The notes beneath the pieces were generated by a model. The model had not been told where the DNA came from, did not search any database, and worked only from the letters and a program-made list of their open reading frames with translations. Positions 15,678 through 24,822 of a DNA stretch of 32,961 nt are shown piece by piece. The DNA is taken from assembly GCA_902785925.1 (NCBI GenBank), contig CADAAI010000027.1, positions 1 through 32,961 of the forward strand. Reading direction: 5' to 3'. The position numbers and the translations under genes are program-made. This stretch comes from an uncultured Bacteroidales bacterium (GTDB lineage: Bacteria > Bacteroidota > Bacteroidia > Bacteroidales > Muribaculaceae). How positions within the stretch are numbered: position 1 is the first letter of the stretch; each line of letters starts with the position of its first letter.

Positions 15678-16544
15678 ATGTGTAACTCATATCCGCATAT
15701 TATAAATATTTTTTTCTCTTCTATTATTGCATTGATTCTGCCATTCAATGCTCATTGCCAATTGCCATCTGTAACTAGTTCAGAATTATCGACCGATACA
15801 TCAGTTATATCTCCTTTTTCGGTTTTGTGCTCTGATTTATCGCTGCGAGAATTGAATATTTGTGACGCTGATGACCAGGAGTTCACAAAGTTCAAACCTC
15901 AGCAGCTTATTGTCCCAGGAGTTTTCATGCTTTCTGGTCTTATTGGAGCTATTGACAGCGATAATGATTTTAATCGTTCAGTAAATGATGCAATGACCGA
16001 TTTGAGTAATGGGAAGCATTGTAAATTAGATGATTATCTGCGTTTTGTGCCTTCAGCAGCGCATTTGGTCATGGGAAGCATAGGAGTAAAATCAAAACAC
16101 AATTTTAAGGAGCGTTTTTTAATTTCGGCAACAGCACATGCCGCAATGCTTGTTATGGGTTACGGCACTAAATTTGTAATTCATGAGCAACGTCCCGACA
16201 TGAGCAATAACCATTCGTTTCCTAGCGGACATGTGGCACTTGCTTTTACTGGTGCTGAATTGCTTCGTTCGGAATATGGAACTGCCTATGGTATAGCTGG
16301 TTATGCACTTGCGACAAGCGTGGCCTTCCTACGTCTATACAATAATCGCCATTGGCTCAATGATATTCTCATGGGAGCTGGCATTGGAATTTTGAGTGCT
16401 AGGATTGGTTGTTGGATGTTGCCTTTTGAACGTAAGTTATTTAAAATTAACAACAAAAGTGGTAAGACTTCAACAATTGCTATAACTCCTGCCTACAATG
16501 CTTTTGATAAAGCATATATGATGACTTTTAATGCTGTTTTTTAA
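15678..16544 (+). CDS. PAP2-superfamily phosphatase
   Basis: A 288-residue exported acid phosphatase-type enzyme. Residues ~1-28 form a signal peptide or anchor. The three catalytic motifs are intact: K165-x6-R172-P173 (KFVIHEQRP), PSGH at 182-185 and R219-x5-H225-x3-D229 (RLYNNRHWLND). Hydrophobic helices lie at ~78-92, ~150-165, ~185-195 and ~230-247. Such enzymes dephosphorylate lipid phosphates (lipid A or undecaprenyl pyrophosphate) or soluble phosphoesters at the periplasmic face. The C-terminus (IAITPAYNAFDKAYMMTFNAVF) alternates like a beta strand ending in Phe, which hints at outer-membrane targeting but is not proof. The substrate cannot be read from the sequence. It is convergent with smpB, 25 bp apart. 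Confidence 0.88.
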   Translation: MCNSYPHIINIFFSSIIALILPFNAHCQLPSVTSSELSTDTSVISPFSVLCSDLSLRELNICDADDQEFTKFKPQQLIVPGVFMLSGLIGAIDSDNDFNRSVNDAMTDLSNGKHCKLDDYLRFVPSAAHLVMGSIGVKSKHNFKERFLISATAHAAMLVMGYGTKFVIHEQRPDMSNNHSFPSGHVALAFTGAELLRSEYGTAYGIAGYALATSVAFLRLYNNRHWLNDILMGAGIGILSARIGCWMLPFERKLFKINNKSGKTSTIAITPAYNAFDKAYMMTFNAVF

Positions 16545-16569
16545 GAGCAATTGTCACTACTCCCCTATC

Positions 16570-17022
16570 TTATTTCTTAAACATTCTATCCATTGCTCGC
16601 TTGTCTTCCCTCTCCTTTATCGACTGGCGTTTGTCATATTGCTTCTTGCCTCGAGCAATTGCTATCACTATCTTGGCAAGACCGCGCTCATCAATATGAA
16701 GTCGCAATGGAATTATTGAATATCCAGGCTGTTGGGCCGCCTTTGCAATTTTGTTTATCTCCTTTCGGTTAAGTAGTAGTTTGCGGTCTCGGTGTGTTGC
16801 ATGATTATTATATGAACCATAGGAATACTCTGCAATATACATTCCTTTTATCCACATCTCATTATTCTCTACCATGCAGTAAGTGTCGGTAAGACCGGCT
16901 TTCCCTTGTCTAATCGACTTTATTTCAGTCCCAGTGAGAACCATGCCTGCTGTAAAGCTTTCGATTATCTCATAATCAAAAGTAGCACGTCGGTTCTTTA
17001 TATTTATGTTGCTCGTTGACAT
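16570..17022 (-). CDS. smpB: SsrA-binding protein SmpB
   Basis: Binds the tRNA-like part of tmRNA and delivers it to stalled ribosomes; the tmRNA gene is in the same window at 4881-5280. The 150-residue protein has the conserved core: [48 protein letters not shown] and [10 protein letters not shown]. The basic C-terminal tail ([17 protein letters not shown]) enters the mRNA channel. It starts 4 nt after the stop of the upstream membrane protein gene, so the two are one transcription unit. Confidence 0.97.
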   Translation of the reverse strand: MSTSNINIKNRRATFDYEIIESFTAGMVLTGTEIKSIRQGKAGLTDTYCMVENNEMWIKGMYIAEYSYGSYNNHATHRDRKLLLNRKEINKIAKAAQQPGYSIIPLRLHIDERGLAKIVIAIARGKKQYDKRQSIKEREDKRAMDRMFKK

Positions 17023-17026
17023 TGGT

Positions 17027-17572
17027 TTATTTCTTAATCAGTGATTTGAGGATAATGCCGATAATGAAAGGCAAGGTCATCATCATCAGTGTTGAGATAA
17101 TAAAGAATTTTGTCTTTTTATTACTCTTTAATCCCAAGAACTCCAGTCCATTAAAGGCAATATAAGGCATATAAAGAAACATAAAGTACAGAACTGAGAA
17201 CTCTGCGTTAAGCACATTCATGAGCACCGAGAGGATAATCATGAATGATAAGTTATAGATAAGGTAGTTGTTGAGTTTGGCAAAGGCTATCTGACTTCGC
17301 GAGAATTCTGGATAAAATCCCGAGAGCAAGTAGCTGCACAAGAAATATGTTAGCATGTATCCTGAGAACGACACAATCGCATCCATCAGCGTCGACGATA
17401 GTGTGTGAGTTGTGCTGTCATAGATCATCGGTATAAAGCATGACACGGCAAGGATTGCCAGCAACGGGAAAAACACGCTCGATAGTACTCGTTGCGTGCT
17501 GTTTCCGCTGTCGTCAATATATTGCCAACCAAGCTTTGGCTTAATGATTACTACTAATAATTTTTTCAGCAT
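17027..17572 (-). CDS. Yip1-like multi-pass membrane protein
   Basis: A 181-residue integral membrane protein with about five hydrophobic helices (~30-50, ~65-85, ~105-122, ~125-143, ~157-178). The start ([18 protein letters not shown]) is the usual opening of bacterial Yip1/DUF1282-type proteins, in which a short cytoplasmic segment with a P-x-x-x-W pattern precedes the helices. No catalytic residues are visible and the function is unknown. It is followed 4 nt later by smpB and shares that promoter, although a functional link to ribosome rescue is not established. The family call is tentative. Confidence 0.6.
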   Translation of the reverse strand: MLKKLLVVIIKPKLGWQYIDDSGNSTQRVLSSVFFPLLAILAVSCFIPMIYDSTTHTLSSTLMDAIVSFSGYMLTYFLCSYLLSGFYPEFSRSQIAFAKLNNYLIYNLSFMIILSVLMNVLNAEFSVLYFMFLYMPYIAFNGLEFLGLKSNKKTKFFIISTLMMMTLPFIIGIILKSLIKK

Positions 17573-17598
17573 TTCTCGTTTTATCGTGAATCAGGGTG

Positions 17599-17606
17599 CA
17601 AAATTA
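17599..17606 (-). promoter_or_regulatory. -7 box of the Yip1-like/smpB operon
   Basis: Minus-strand TAATTTTG, followed by GCACC, 26 nt before the ATG. No clear TTG element. Confidence 0.5.
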
Positions 17607-17661
17607 ATAAAATTGGTCAATAAAATAAAACTAAAAATGCCCGAGAAGAAGAAAAAATAAG

Positions 17662-17669
17662 TATTTTTG
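17662..17669 (+). promoter_or_regulatory. -7 box of the LolC/E-like permease gene
   Basis: TATTTTTG followed by CAG, 33 nt before ATG 17703. The TTG at 17667, open in frame with the permease, is part of this box, so it is not the start. No clear -33 TTG. Confidence 0.55.
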
Positions 17670-17702
17670 CAGATTATTATTGTTTTCTCACTACGTTTTA
17701 TA

Positions 17703-18959
17703 ATGAGATTTGAGTTTTTCATAGCTTCTCGCCTAAAGTTGGGCAACAAGAATAAGTCGGGCTCACCCAGCTTGAATGTTGCACTCGTTGGTATCATCTT
17801 GGCTATATTGATTATTATTCTTTCGGTCGAAATTGTGATGGGTTTCAAGAAGGAGATCACTAACAAAATCAATAGTCTCGACTCTCATCTCAAGGTGACA
17901 AATGGCGCTATTGGCATTGACGACAACTTCTCGGTGGTCGATTTCAGGGAAGTAAGAAACACACTCAGCAATGACTCTTCATTGTTAGACAAGATTAGCA
18001 GTGTATCCTTGATTGCCGAGAAGCCTGCTATCCTCAAGACCGACAACGACTTCAAGGGATTGCAATTCAGGGGTGTAGATGCCAATTACGACTATGACTT
18101 CCTGAATAATCACTTAGTTGAAGGACGTATTCCAAACTATGAGCATCAAGACAGTATACAAGAAATTATTATCTCAAGCACTATCGCTAAACAATTGAAA
18201 CTCAATGTTGACGATAAAATTTTCACCTATTTCATCGACGATAAGGTGAAGGTTCGCAACTGCCACATTGTGGGAATCTTCAATACCGACTTTGAGTCTT
18301 TCGACAAGTCTTATATTGTTGGTAACATTGCGTTGCTACAGAGTGTCAATAACTGGAAGATGCATCAAGGCAACTATGTTGGAATCAATCTCTTTGATGT
18401 GTCAAACGTTGAGAATGAGGCTTATGTTCTCTATGGTAAACTTGCCTTGCAGTCGATTGCCGACGACGATTCTTCTACGGTATATAATGTGACTAATATG
18501 CACCAGAACAATCTCTCTTTCTTTACTTGGCTTGGCATGCTTGATATGAATGTGGTTATTATTCTGGTGCTCATGATGATAGTGTCATCATTTACCTTAA
18601 TAGCAGCCCTTCTTATGGTAGTGTTAGAGCGAATTAAGATGATTGGTCTCATGAAGGCTTTAGGAACAACTAATACGTCTATTCGACGAGTCTTTATTTT
18701 CTTGACTCATAAGATAATATTTAAGTCGATTATCATTGGTAATGTTTTAGGTATTGGACTAGGTTTATTACAGAAATATTTCCACATTATCAAGCTTAAC
18801 CCCGATGCCTATTACATGAATTACGTTCCCATCGACATTAACCCTACCACTCTCCTACTCCTTAATTTGGGCATTTTGGTTATCTCTTACTTGACACTAA
18901 TTGGTCCATCCTACATTGTTTCGACCATCAAGCCCACTTCAACCATGCGGTTTGAGTAA
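17703..18959 (+). CDS. LolC/LolE-type FtsX-like ABC transporter permease
   Basis: The 418-residue protein (start ATG 17703) has the MacB/FtsX layout. A first transmembrane helix (~26-46, VALVGIILAILIIILSVEIVMGF) is followed by a large periplasmic domain (~50-270) and three C-terminal helices (~280-305, ~335-360, ~385-405). The C-terminus PSYIVSTIKPTSTMRFE matches the LolC/E family ending (P.....KxxPxxxLRxE). Such permeases work with a LolD ATPase to release lipoproteins from the inner membrane. The ATPase is not adjacent here. A hairpin follows before convergent lepA. Confidence 0.88.
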   Translation: MRFEFFIASRLKLGNKNKSGSPSLNVALVGIILAILIIILSVEIVMGFKKEITNKINSLDSHLKVTNGAIGIDDNFSVVDFREVRNTLSNDSSLLDKISSVSLIAEKPAILKTDNDFKGLQFRGVDANYDYDFLNNHLVEGRIPNYEHQDSIQEIIISSTIAKQLKLNVDDKIFTYFIDDKVKVRNCHIVGIFNTDFESFDKSYIVGNIALLQSVNNWKMHQGNYVGINLFDVSNVENEAYVLYGKLALQSIADDDSSTVYNVTNMHQNNLSFFTWLGMLDMNVVIILVLMMIVSSFTLIAALLMVVLERIKMIGLMKALGTTNTSIRRVFIFLTHKIIFKSIIIGNVLGIGLGLLQKYFHIIKLNPDAYYMNYVPIDINPTTLLLLNLGILVISYLTLIGPSYIVSTIKPTSTMRFE

Positions 18960-18996
18960 CGTCTTATATCAATAACGTACAATAATTGAAATAAAA

Positions 18997-19025
18997 AATA
19001 GGGAACTCTATTTGGGTTCCCTATT
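18997..19025. terminator. Bidirectional terminator between permease and lepA
   Basis: AATAGGGAAC (18997-19006) pairs with GTTCCCTATT (19016-19025) around a 9-nt loop. Flanks are A-rich on the left and T-containing on the right, so it can serve both convergent genes. Confidence 0.7.
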
Positions 19026-19034
19026 CTTTGCAGT

Positions 19035-20822
19035 CTAGTCTAGTTTTAGTACGGCAAGAAAGGCCTTTTGTGGCACTTGCACGGTACCGATTTGTTTCAT
19101 GCGTTTCTTGCCTGCTTTTTGTTTCTCAAGTAGTTTTCGTTTACGGCTTACATCACCACCATAGCACTTTGCTGTCACATCCTTTCTGACCTGCTTGACT
19201 GTTTCGCGAGCGATGATTTTAGCACCAATAGCGGCCTGAATTGCGATGTCATACTGTTGGCGAGGTATGAGTTCCTTGAGCTTCTCGCACATTCGGCGAC
19301 CTAGGGTCACTGCATTGTCGACGTGGATGAGCGAACTCAGTGCGTCAACCGGCTGACCGTTTAACAGGATATCCATCTTGATGAGTTTCGAGTCGCGGAA
19401 ATCACTGATGTAATAATCAAAAGAAGCGTATCCTTTAGATATACTCTTAAGTTTGTCGTAAAAATCGATAACTATCTCACCCAGAGGTATGTCAAATGTA
19501 AGTTCCATGCGATTGCCCGAGATATAGTCTTGTTTAACTAGCTCTCCTCTCTTGCCAAGGCACAACGTGATAATGGGGCCCATAAATTCACTTTGAGTAA
19601 TGATAGAGGCGCGGATATACGGCTCCTCGATGTGCTCGATAAGTGTTGGATCAGGCAAACCTGCTGGATTGTGAACTTCGGTCATCACGCCTTTTTTATC
19701 ATATACTTTATAAGAAACATTGGGCACGGTAGTTATTACCTCCATGTTGAACTCGCGGCTCAGTCGCTCTTGCACAATTTCCATATGCAAGAGGCCCAAG
19801 AAGCCGCAGCGGAAACCGAAGCCTAATGCAACTGACGATTCGGGCGTAAACGTGAGCGAGGCATCATTAAGTTGTAACTTTTCAAGCGATGTGCGCAGGT
19901 TTTCAAAATCTTCTGGATCAATGGGATACACACCAGCAAAGACCATTGGCTTAACCTCCTGGAAACCTTCGATGGCTTTGTCGCAAGGTGTTGCCACTTG
20001 AGTGATTGTGTCACCTACGCGCACTTCGGCCGAAGTCTTGATACCCGATATGATGTAGCCCACCGTTCCTGTATTAAGCACATCGCGCGGTGCCATCTGG
20101 AGTTTAAGCACGCCAATTTCATCGGCATTGTACTGTTTTCCTGTGTTCACAAACTTCACCAGGTCGCCCTTGTGGATGCTGCCGTTCTCTATCTTGAAAT
20201 ATACGATGATACCACGGAAGGGGTTGAACACCGAGTCAAATATAAGTGCTTGTAACGGAGCCTCGGGGTCGCCATTGGGAGCAGGTATTCTTGCTACTAT
20301 AGCCTCGAGTACCTTGGGTACACCTTCACCAGTGCGAGCACTCACACGGATAATTTCTTCAGGGTCGCAACCTAGTAGGTCAACTATTTCATCTTCTACC
20401 TCATCCGGATGTGCACTGTCCATGTCAATCTTGTTGATGACGGGGATAATTTCAAGACCGTTGTCAATTGCCATGTAAAGGTTACTGATGGTTTGCGCTT
20501 GAACACCTTGAGTGGCGTCAACTACCAGGAGAGCCCCCTCACACGCTGCTATAGAACGCGACACCTCATATGAAAAGTCAACATGTCCCGGAGTGTCAAT
20601 TAGATTGAGTGTGTAGTTCTCGCCATTTAGGGCATAATCCATCTGAATGGCATGGCTTTTGATTGTGATACCACGCTCTCGCTCAAGATCCATATCATCG
20701 AGAACCTGATTCTGCATATCCTTGACGCCCACAGTTTTAGTGAACTCCAACAGACGGTCGGCAAGTGTACTCTTACCGTGGTCGATGTGTGCAATTATGC
20801 AAAAGTTTCTTATATTCTTCAC
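19035..20822 (-). CDS. lepA: Elongation factor 4 (LepA GTPase)
   Basis: A ribosomal GTPase of the EF-G family, proposed to act on stalled or mis-translocated ribosomes or in initiation and ribosome biogenesis. It is full length at 595 residues. G1 AHIDHGKST (11-19), G3 [13 protein letters not shown]4 NKIDMDSA, then domains II and III ([14 protein letters not shown]) and the LepA-specific C-terminal domain ending [26 protein letters not shown]. It is the last gene of a wecB-galE-lepA transcription unit on the minus strand, with a 39-nt gap to galE. Confidence 0.98.
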   Translation of the reverse strand: MKNIRNFCIIAHIDHGKSTLADRLLEFTKTVGVKDMQNQVLDDMDLERERGITIKSHAIQMDYALNGENYTLNLIDTPGHVDFSYEVSRSIAACEGALLVVDATQGVQAQTISNLYMAIDNGLEIIPVINKIDMDSAHPDEVEDEIVDLLGCDPEEIIRVSARTGEGVPKVLEAIVARIPAPNGDPEAPLQALIFDSVFNPFRGIIVYFKIENGSIHKGDLVKFVNTGKQYNADEIGVLKLQMAPRDVLNTGTVGYIISGIKTSAEVRVGDTITQVATPCDKAIEGFQEVKPMVFAGVYPIDPEDFENLRTSLEKLQLNDASLTFTPESSVALGFGFRCGFLGLLHMEIVQERLSREFNMEVITTVPNVSYKVYDKKGVMTEVHNPAGLPDPTLIEHIEEPYIRASIITQSEFMGPIITLCLGKRGELVKQDYISGNRMELTFDIPLGEIVIDFYDKLKSISKGYASFDYYISDFRDSKLIKMDILLNGQPVDALSSLIHVDNAVTLGRRMCEKLKELIPRQQYDIAIQAAIGAKIIARETVKQVRKDVTAKCYGGDVSRKRKLLEKQKAGKKRMKQIGTVQVPQKAFLAVLKLD

Positions 20823-20861
20823 TTAAATATTGCTTATAGTTAATGAATAACCACTTACACT

Positions 20862-21896
20862 TTACATTATTCCACGCTCACGCAGGCGTTGTTGCCATCT
20901 CCATGCGCTTAGCATGGTATCCTCGAGTGTTTCTTCAGCTTTCCAGCCGAGTACTTCGTTGGCTTTTTTGGGGTCGGCCCAAATCTTTACGATGTCACCT
21001 TCGCGACGACCCACAATCTTGTGTGGAACCTTTACACCTGTTGCCTTCTCAAAGGCTGCAAGCAACTGTAGTACCGAAGCGCCTTCGCCTGTGCCAATGT
21101 TGAACACTTCAAGTGATTCTTCGCTCTTGCCTTCAAGCATGCGTTCAAGTGCCTTTACGTGAGCCTTAGCAAGGTCAACCACATTGATGAAATCGCGGAT
21201 GCAAGAGCCATCAGGTGTGTCATAGTCGTCGCCAAAGATACTCAATTCCTTGCGAACGCCAATGGCTGTCTGCGTAAGATATGGTACAAGGTTTGCTGGC
21301 ACTCCATTGGGCAATTCACCAATCTCGGCACTGGGATGAGCTCCTATAGGGTTGAAATAGCGCAGCAACACTGCCTTGATGGGACTGCCGCTCTTAATAA
21401 CGTCGGCTATGATGTCTTCACTCACCTGCTTGGTTGCGCCGTAAGGTGATGTCGCCTTCTTAGTAGGAGCATCCTCTGTGATAGGGTTCTGGTCTGGTTC
21501 ACCATATACTGTGCACGACGATGAGAATACAAATCCCTTTACACCGTACTCTGGCATGAGTTCAAGCAAATTGAGCAGAATGTTTAGGTTGTTTCTATAG
21601 TACATGATAGGTTTCTGGACCGATTCGCCAACTGCTTTGCTTGCGGCAAAGTCGATGATGCCGTCAATCCCTGGATTGTCAGTAAACATCTTACGCAACA
21701 CATTGATATCGGTGCAGTCGCCTTCAACAAATACGGGCCTGATGCCAGTGATCTTTTCGATGCCATCGAGAACGTCGATATTGCTATTTGAGAGATTGTC
21801 GATGATAACAACCTCATAACCTGCGTTTTGGAGTTCTACGGTGGTGTGGGATCCAATAAAACCCATTCCACCAGCTACTAAAATTTTACCTTTCAT
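20862..21896 (-). CDS. galE: UDP-glucose 4-epimerase
   Basis: Interconverts UDP-glucose and UDP-galactose, and in some homologues the N-acetyl forms, feeding galactose use and surface glycans. It is a 344-residue extended SDR protein. The NAD-binding GGMGFIGSHT is at 8-17, DNLSNS near 37 marks the ribose-binding end of the second strand, SSSCTVYG carries the catalytic Ser/Thr region, and YGATK is the YxxxK catalytic pair near residue 152. LRYFNPIGAHPS and RRxGD near the C-terminus bind UDP. It lies 19 nt after wecB and 39 nt before lepA on the same strand. Confidence 0.96.
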   Translation of the reverse strand: MKGKILVAGGMGFIGSHTTVELQNAGYEVVIIDNLSNSNIDVLDGIEKITGIRPVFVEGDCTDINVLRKMFTDNPGIDGIIDFAASKAVGESVQKPIMYYRNNLNILLNLLELMPEYGVKGFVFSSSCTVYGEPDQNPITEDAPTKKATSPYGATKQVSEDIIADVIKSGSPIKAVLLRYFNPIGAHPSAEIGELPNGVPANLVPYLTQTAIGVRKELSIFGDDYDTPDGSCIRDFINVVDLAKAHVKALERMLEGKSEESLEVFNIGTGEGASVLQLLAAFEKATGVKVPHKIVGRREGDIVKIWADPKKANEVLGWKAEETLEDTMLSAWRWQQRLRERGIM

Positions 21897-21915
21897 ACTA
21901 TATGTTGTTTAATTG

Positions 21916-23091
21916 TTATTTCTGAAACTTGAGTAGTGCATCAGCGATGCGTGGTGAAGCTTTACCATCTCCATAAGGGTTGTTGGCGCGGCTCATGATG
22001 TTATATTCATTCTCATTATCAAGTAGTAGCGACACATTGTCTACTATCTTGTTATAATCGGTACCCACGAGCTTTACTGTTCCTGCGTCTAGTGCCTCAG
22101 GACGCTCGGTTGTGTCGCGCATCACTAGCACTGGTTTGCCTAGTCCAGGAGCTTCTTCTTGAATACCGCCGCTGTCGGTGAGTACAATCGTTGACTTGTC
22201 CATCAGATATACGAAATCTAGGTACTCAAGTGGTTCAATAAAGAACAGATTGCCTAGGTCGTTTAGTTTGTCGCCAAATATCTTGTGTATAGGCTTACGC
22301 ACATTTGGATTCAAGTGCATTGGATAAACATAATCCACATTAGGATATTTTTCGCTCAAATGTTTAATAGCATTGCATATGTTGAGAAATCCACTTCCGA
22401 AGTTCTCGCGTCGGTGCCCAGTGATGAGTACCAAGCGACGTCCATTATTTAGTCTTGTTGCATCATATCCTTGACGATTAAGCCTTTGGTTTAATGTTTC
22501 CGACAACTGCTCATCACCTTTGATTTTGTTGACAACCATATGTAGTGCGTCAATGACTGTATTGCCTGTAACGAAAATATGCTCCTCTGGTACGCCCTCG
22601 TCTAGAAGATTCTGGCGGCTCAAGGGGGTGGGCGCAAAATCAAGAGTAGCGATACGCCCAGTAATCTGTCGGTTCATCTCCTCAGGCCAGGGACTGTAGA
22701 TATTGTGGGTTCTCAATCCTGCCTCTACATGTCCTACTGGTATTTGCTGATAAAAAGCAGCTAGAGCACTTGCTGTGCTGGTTGTTGTATCGCCATGAAC
22801 TAGTACCACATCGGGATTCACTTGTTCAAGCACATCGCGCATTCCCAAGAGCACACGAGTGGTGATATCATAAAGGTCTTGACCGGCTTTCATGATATTC
22901 AGGTCATAGTCGGGTTTTATCTCGAAAATTTTAAGCACCTGATCAAGCATCTCACGATGCTGACCAGTCACACAGACTATTGTGGCAAACTCGTTCTCTC
23001 GCTGTTGCAGGCACTTCACTAGTGGGGCCATTTTAATAGCCTCAGGGCGAGTTCCAAAAACGAGCATTACTCTTTTCTTTGTCGTTTGCAT
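21916..23091 (-). CDS. wecB: UDP-N-acetylglucosamine 2-epimerase (non-hydrolysing)
   Basis: Converts UDP-GlcNAc to UDP-ManNAc for surface polysaccharide synthesis. I start at the ATG near 23091 (391 residues, [20 protein letters not shown]), because the longer frame begins with TTG at 23157 upstream of the promoter. Family motifs are present: [49 protein letters not shown] and [18 protein letters not shown]. Length is normal. It heads an operon with galE and lepA, so two sugar-nucleotide epimerases are made together. The gene for ManNAc oxidation (wecC) is not in the window. Confidence 0.95.
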   Translation of the reverse strand: MQTTKKRVMLVFGTRPEAIKMAPLVKCLQQRENEFATIVCVTGQHREMLDQVLKIFEIKPDYDLNIMKAGQDLYDITTRVLLGMRDVLEQVNPDVVLVHGDTTTSTASALAAFYQQIPVGHVEAGLRTHNIYSPWPEEMNRQITGRIATLDFAPTPLSRQNLLDEGVPEEHIFVTGNTVIDALHMVVNKIKGDEQLSETLNQRLNRQGYDATRLNNGRRLVLITGHRRENFGSGFLNICNAIKHLSEKYPNVDYVYPMHLNPNVRKPIHKIFGDKLNDLGNLFFIEPLEYLDFVYLMDKSTIVLTDSGGIQEEAPGLGKPVLVMRDTTERPEALDAGTVKLVGTDYNKIVDNVSLLLDNENEYNIMSRANNPYGDGKASPRIADALLKFQK

Positions 23092-23116
23092 TTTATTTAT
23101 ATTGAAAAATATAGTG

Positions 23117-23147
23117 CAAAAATACAAAAAAATATTTGTTGCACCAA
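23117..23147 (-). promoter_or_regulatory. Promoter of the wecB-galE-lepA operon
   Basis: Minus-strand TATTTTTG (23124-23117) with TTG (23147-23145) 20 nt upstream. The predicted start is near 23110, about 20 nt before ATG 23091. Confidence 0.65.
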
Positions 23148-23267
23148 AAAAATACAATTCAACGGTTAAAGGAACTAATAACCATCCTATTTTAAGTTTG
23201 TTTAGAAAGCCTGTAACTACTCTCCTATCGTTCGTTCCAACTTCTATACTCTCATTGCTTTTTAATA

Positions 23268-23299
23268 TTGTTATATTCTCTAGACCACCACTATATTTG
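23268..23299 (+). promoter_or_regulatory. Orphan plus-strand promoter reading into the tandem repeat
   Basis: TTG at 23268-23270 and TATATTTG at 23292-23299 are 21 nt apart. A transcript starting near 23306 would cross the 9-bp repeat and run antisense into the end of the DUF58 gene. No annotated plus-strand gene follows. Confidence 0.4.
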
Positions 23300-23366
23300 C
23301 TCTGGTTTACATAGCCCAGAGGTCATTGACATAGTGATAAAATGTATTAGCTATATAAGGACTACT

Positions 23367-23456
23367 GATTCCAATGATTCCAGTGATTCCAATGATTCCA
23401 GTGATTCCAGTGATTCCAATGATTCCAGTGATTCCAGTGATTCCAGTGATTCCTTT
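23367..23456. repeat. 9-bp tandem repeat (GATTCCAAT/GATTCCAGT)
   Basis: Nine head-to-tail units of GATTCCART span 23367-23447, with a degenerate tenth (GATTCCTTT) to 23456. The variable base runs A,G,A,G,G,A,G,G,G. Two plus-strand frames and all three minus-strand frames stay open across it. It lies in the 327 bases between DUF58 and wecB (23158-23484), where I find no supported gene. Likely a slippage-prone minisatellite. Confidence 0.95.
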
Positions 23457-23484
23457 GTTTTCTTTGATTCCTTTTATTTACAAT

Positions 23485-24795
23485 TTAAAAGGTATGTGTG
23501 GCTTTCATCTCGAGATAACGGTTAATCACGCTAACCGTGAGGTTTTCAGGCTTTGTAAGTAGGGCATAAATACCATTTTGCCGCAAAGTGGTTACTACAG
23601 CCTGTTTTTCGTATTCCACATTTTGTGCCACAGCATGACAATAATAGTCTTGCATATCGTGTGATGGCTCACGACTATAGGCATCGAGTTCGGTGTCTTC
23701 AAAGAAAACAACGAGCACTACATGATTGTTGGTCAATTGTTTGAGATAGGTTAATTGCCGCAGGAGTGAGTTTTGGCCAAAGAAATTGGTGTAGATGATA
23801 AGAAGACTGCGTTTTGTAACAAAACGGCCAACATTGACACATAAAGAAGAGAAGTCACTCTCACCAAAAGTTGTTTCTTGATGATAAAGATTGTCTAGTA
23901 TCTTTTGCATGTGGCTACTGCTGCGTTCTGGTCGAACAAAAGTGTCGAACTGTCGTTCAAAAGTTATGACACCAGCTTTATCTTCCTTGTGCATGGCTAT
24001 ATAGCTAAGAACTAGTGAGGCGTTTATAGCATAGTCGAGCAGAGTCATACCGTTGAAGGCCTGTTGCATCACGCGGCCTTTGTCTATAACATTGAGCACC
24101 TGCTGAGATTTCTCATCGGTATAGACGTTTACCATAAGTTTGTTTCGTCGTGCTGTGGCTTTCCAGTTGATTGTGCGATAATCGTCACCACTCACATAAT
24201 CCTTGATTTGCTCAAATTCAGTGTTGTTGCCCACGCGTCTAATTTTCTTGATCCCATACTCAGTCAGATTGTTGCTTATTGCCATGAGTTCGTACTGGTT
24301 AAGCATTAAATAACTGGGGTATACTTTTACATTCCTCATCGTTCCACATGTGAAGCGACGCTGAATTAGCTCTATTGGAGACGATGTGAAAACCCTAATT
24401 TTGCCAAAACCATATACACCTCGTTTTGTTGGGCGTAATTGATAGATGATGCTTTTGCCCTCGAGTGCTTTTAGGCGTGTGGCAAAGTTTATATCACGTC
24501 GCTGGAATTCAAAAGGAACCTCATCGATAACATTCACTTTGACGGGAAATGGGAAACTGCTCTCTACCCTAATTTCAATGTTATTTTCGTCACCATTAGA
24601 GAAACGATCGGCACAGATACGGCTTGCGTCTATTCCACGTTTATAATAGAGTAAAATCACATCGATTATAAGCAGCAAAGCAACCAATGCAAGAGCGACT
24701 ATCGCTCCCCAGTAGCAATAGTGACACCAGAAGCCTGCAATGAAAAGCAGGATTATTGCTGTCATCAACAAGTAAAAACGACGTGTAAGAAACAT
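23485..24795 (-). CDS. DUF58 domain protein of the MoxR cluster
   Basis: A 436-residue membrane-anchored protein. Two adjacent N-terminal hydrophobic segments (~8-25 and ~28-48) precede a beta-rich region. The DUF58 signature is DYVSGDDYRTINWKATARRNKLMV near 210, followed by a von Willebrand A-like fold (VLNVIDKGRVMQQAFNGMTLLDYAI, AGVITFERQ). In this family Asp-x-Gly/Ser motifs replace a full MIDAS; here VIDKGR is the closest. DUF58 proteins co-occur with MoxR ATPases and are thought to take part in assembly or activation of membrane complexes. It is the last gene of a six-gene unit, 27 nt after moxR. Confidence 0.9.
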   Translation of the reverse strand: MFLTRRFYLLMTAIILLFIAGFWCHYCYWGAIVALALVALLLIIDVILLYYKRGIDASRICADRFSNGDENNIEIRVESSFPFPVKVNVIDEVPFEFQRRDINFATRLKALEGKSIIYQLRPTKRGVYGFGKIRVFTSSPIELIQRRFTCGTMRNVKVYPSYLMLNQYELMAISNNLTEYGIKKIRRVGNNTEFEQIKDYVSGDDYRTINWKATARRNKLMVNVYTDEKSQQVLNVIDKGRVMQQAFNGMTLLDYAINASLVLSYIAMHKEDKAGVITFERQFDTFVRPERSSSHMQKILDNLYHQETTFGESDFSSLCVNVGRFVTKRSLLIIYTNFFGQNSLLRQLTYLKQLTNNHVVLVVFFEDTELDAYSREPSHDMQDYYCHAVAQNVEYEKQAVVTTLRQNGIYALLTKPENLTVSVINRYLEMKATHTF

Positions 24796-24822
24796 GGCTC
24801 TAGCAGTTATTTGCTGTAAATG

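Noticed and set aside
23367..23456. Possible CRISPR array
   Set aside because: Units are 9 bp and directly adjacent, with no spacers and no cas genes nearby.
23374..23562. Coding region for a MIPVIP-repeat peptide
   Set aside because: Five of six frames stay open across the repeat, and the second half is antisense to the DUF58 coding sequence, so openness alone is no evidence. Kept only as a possibility in the findings.
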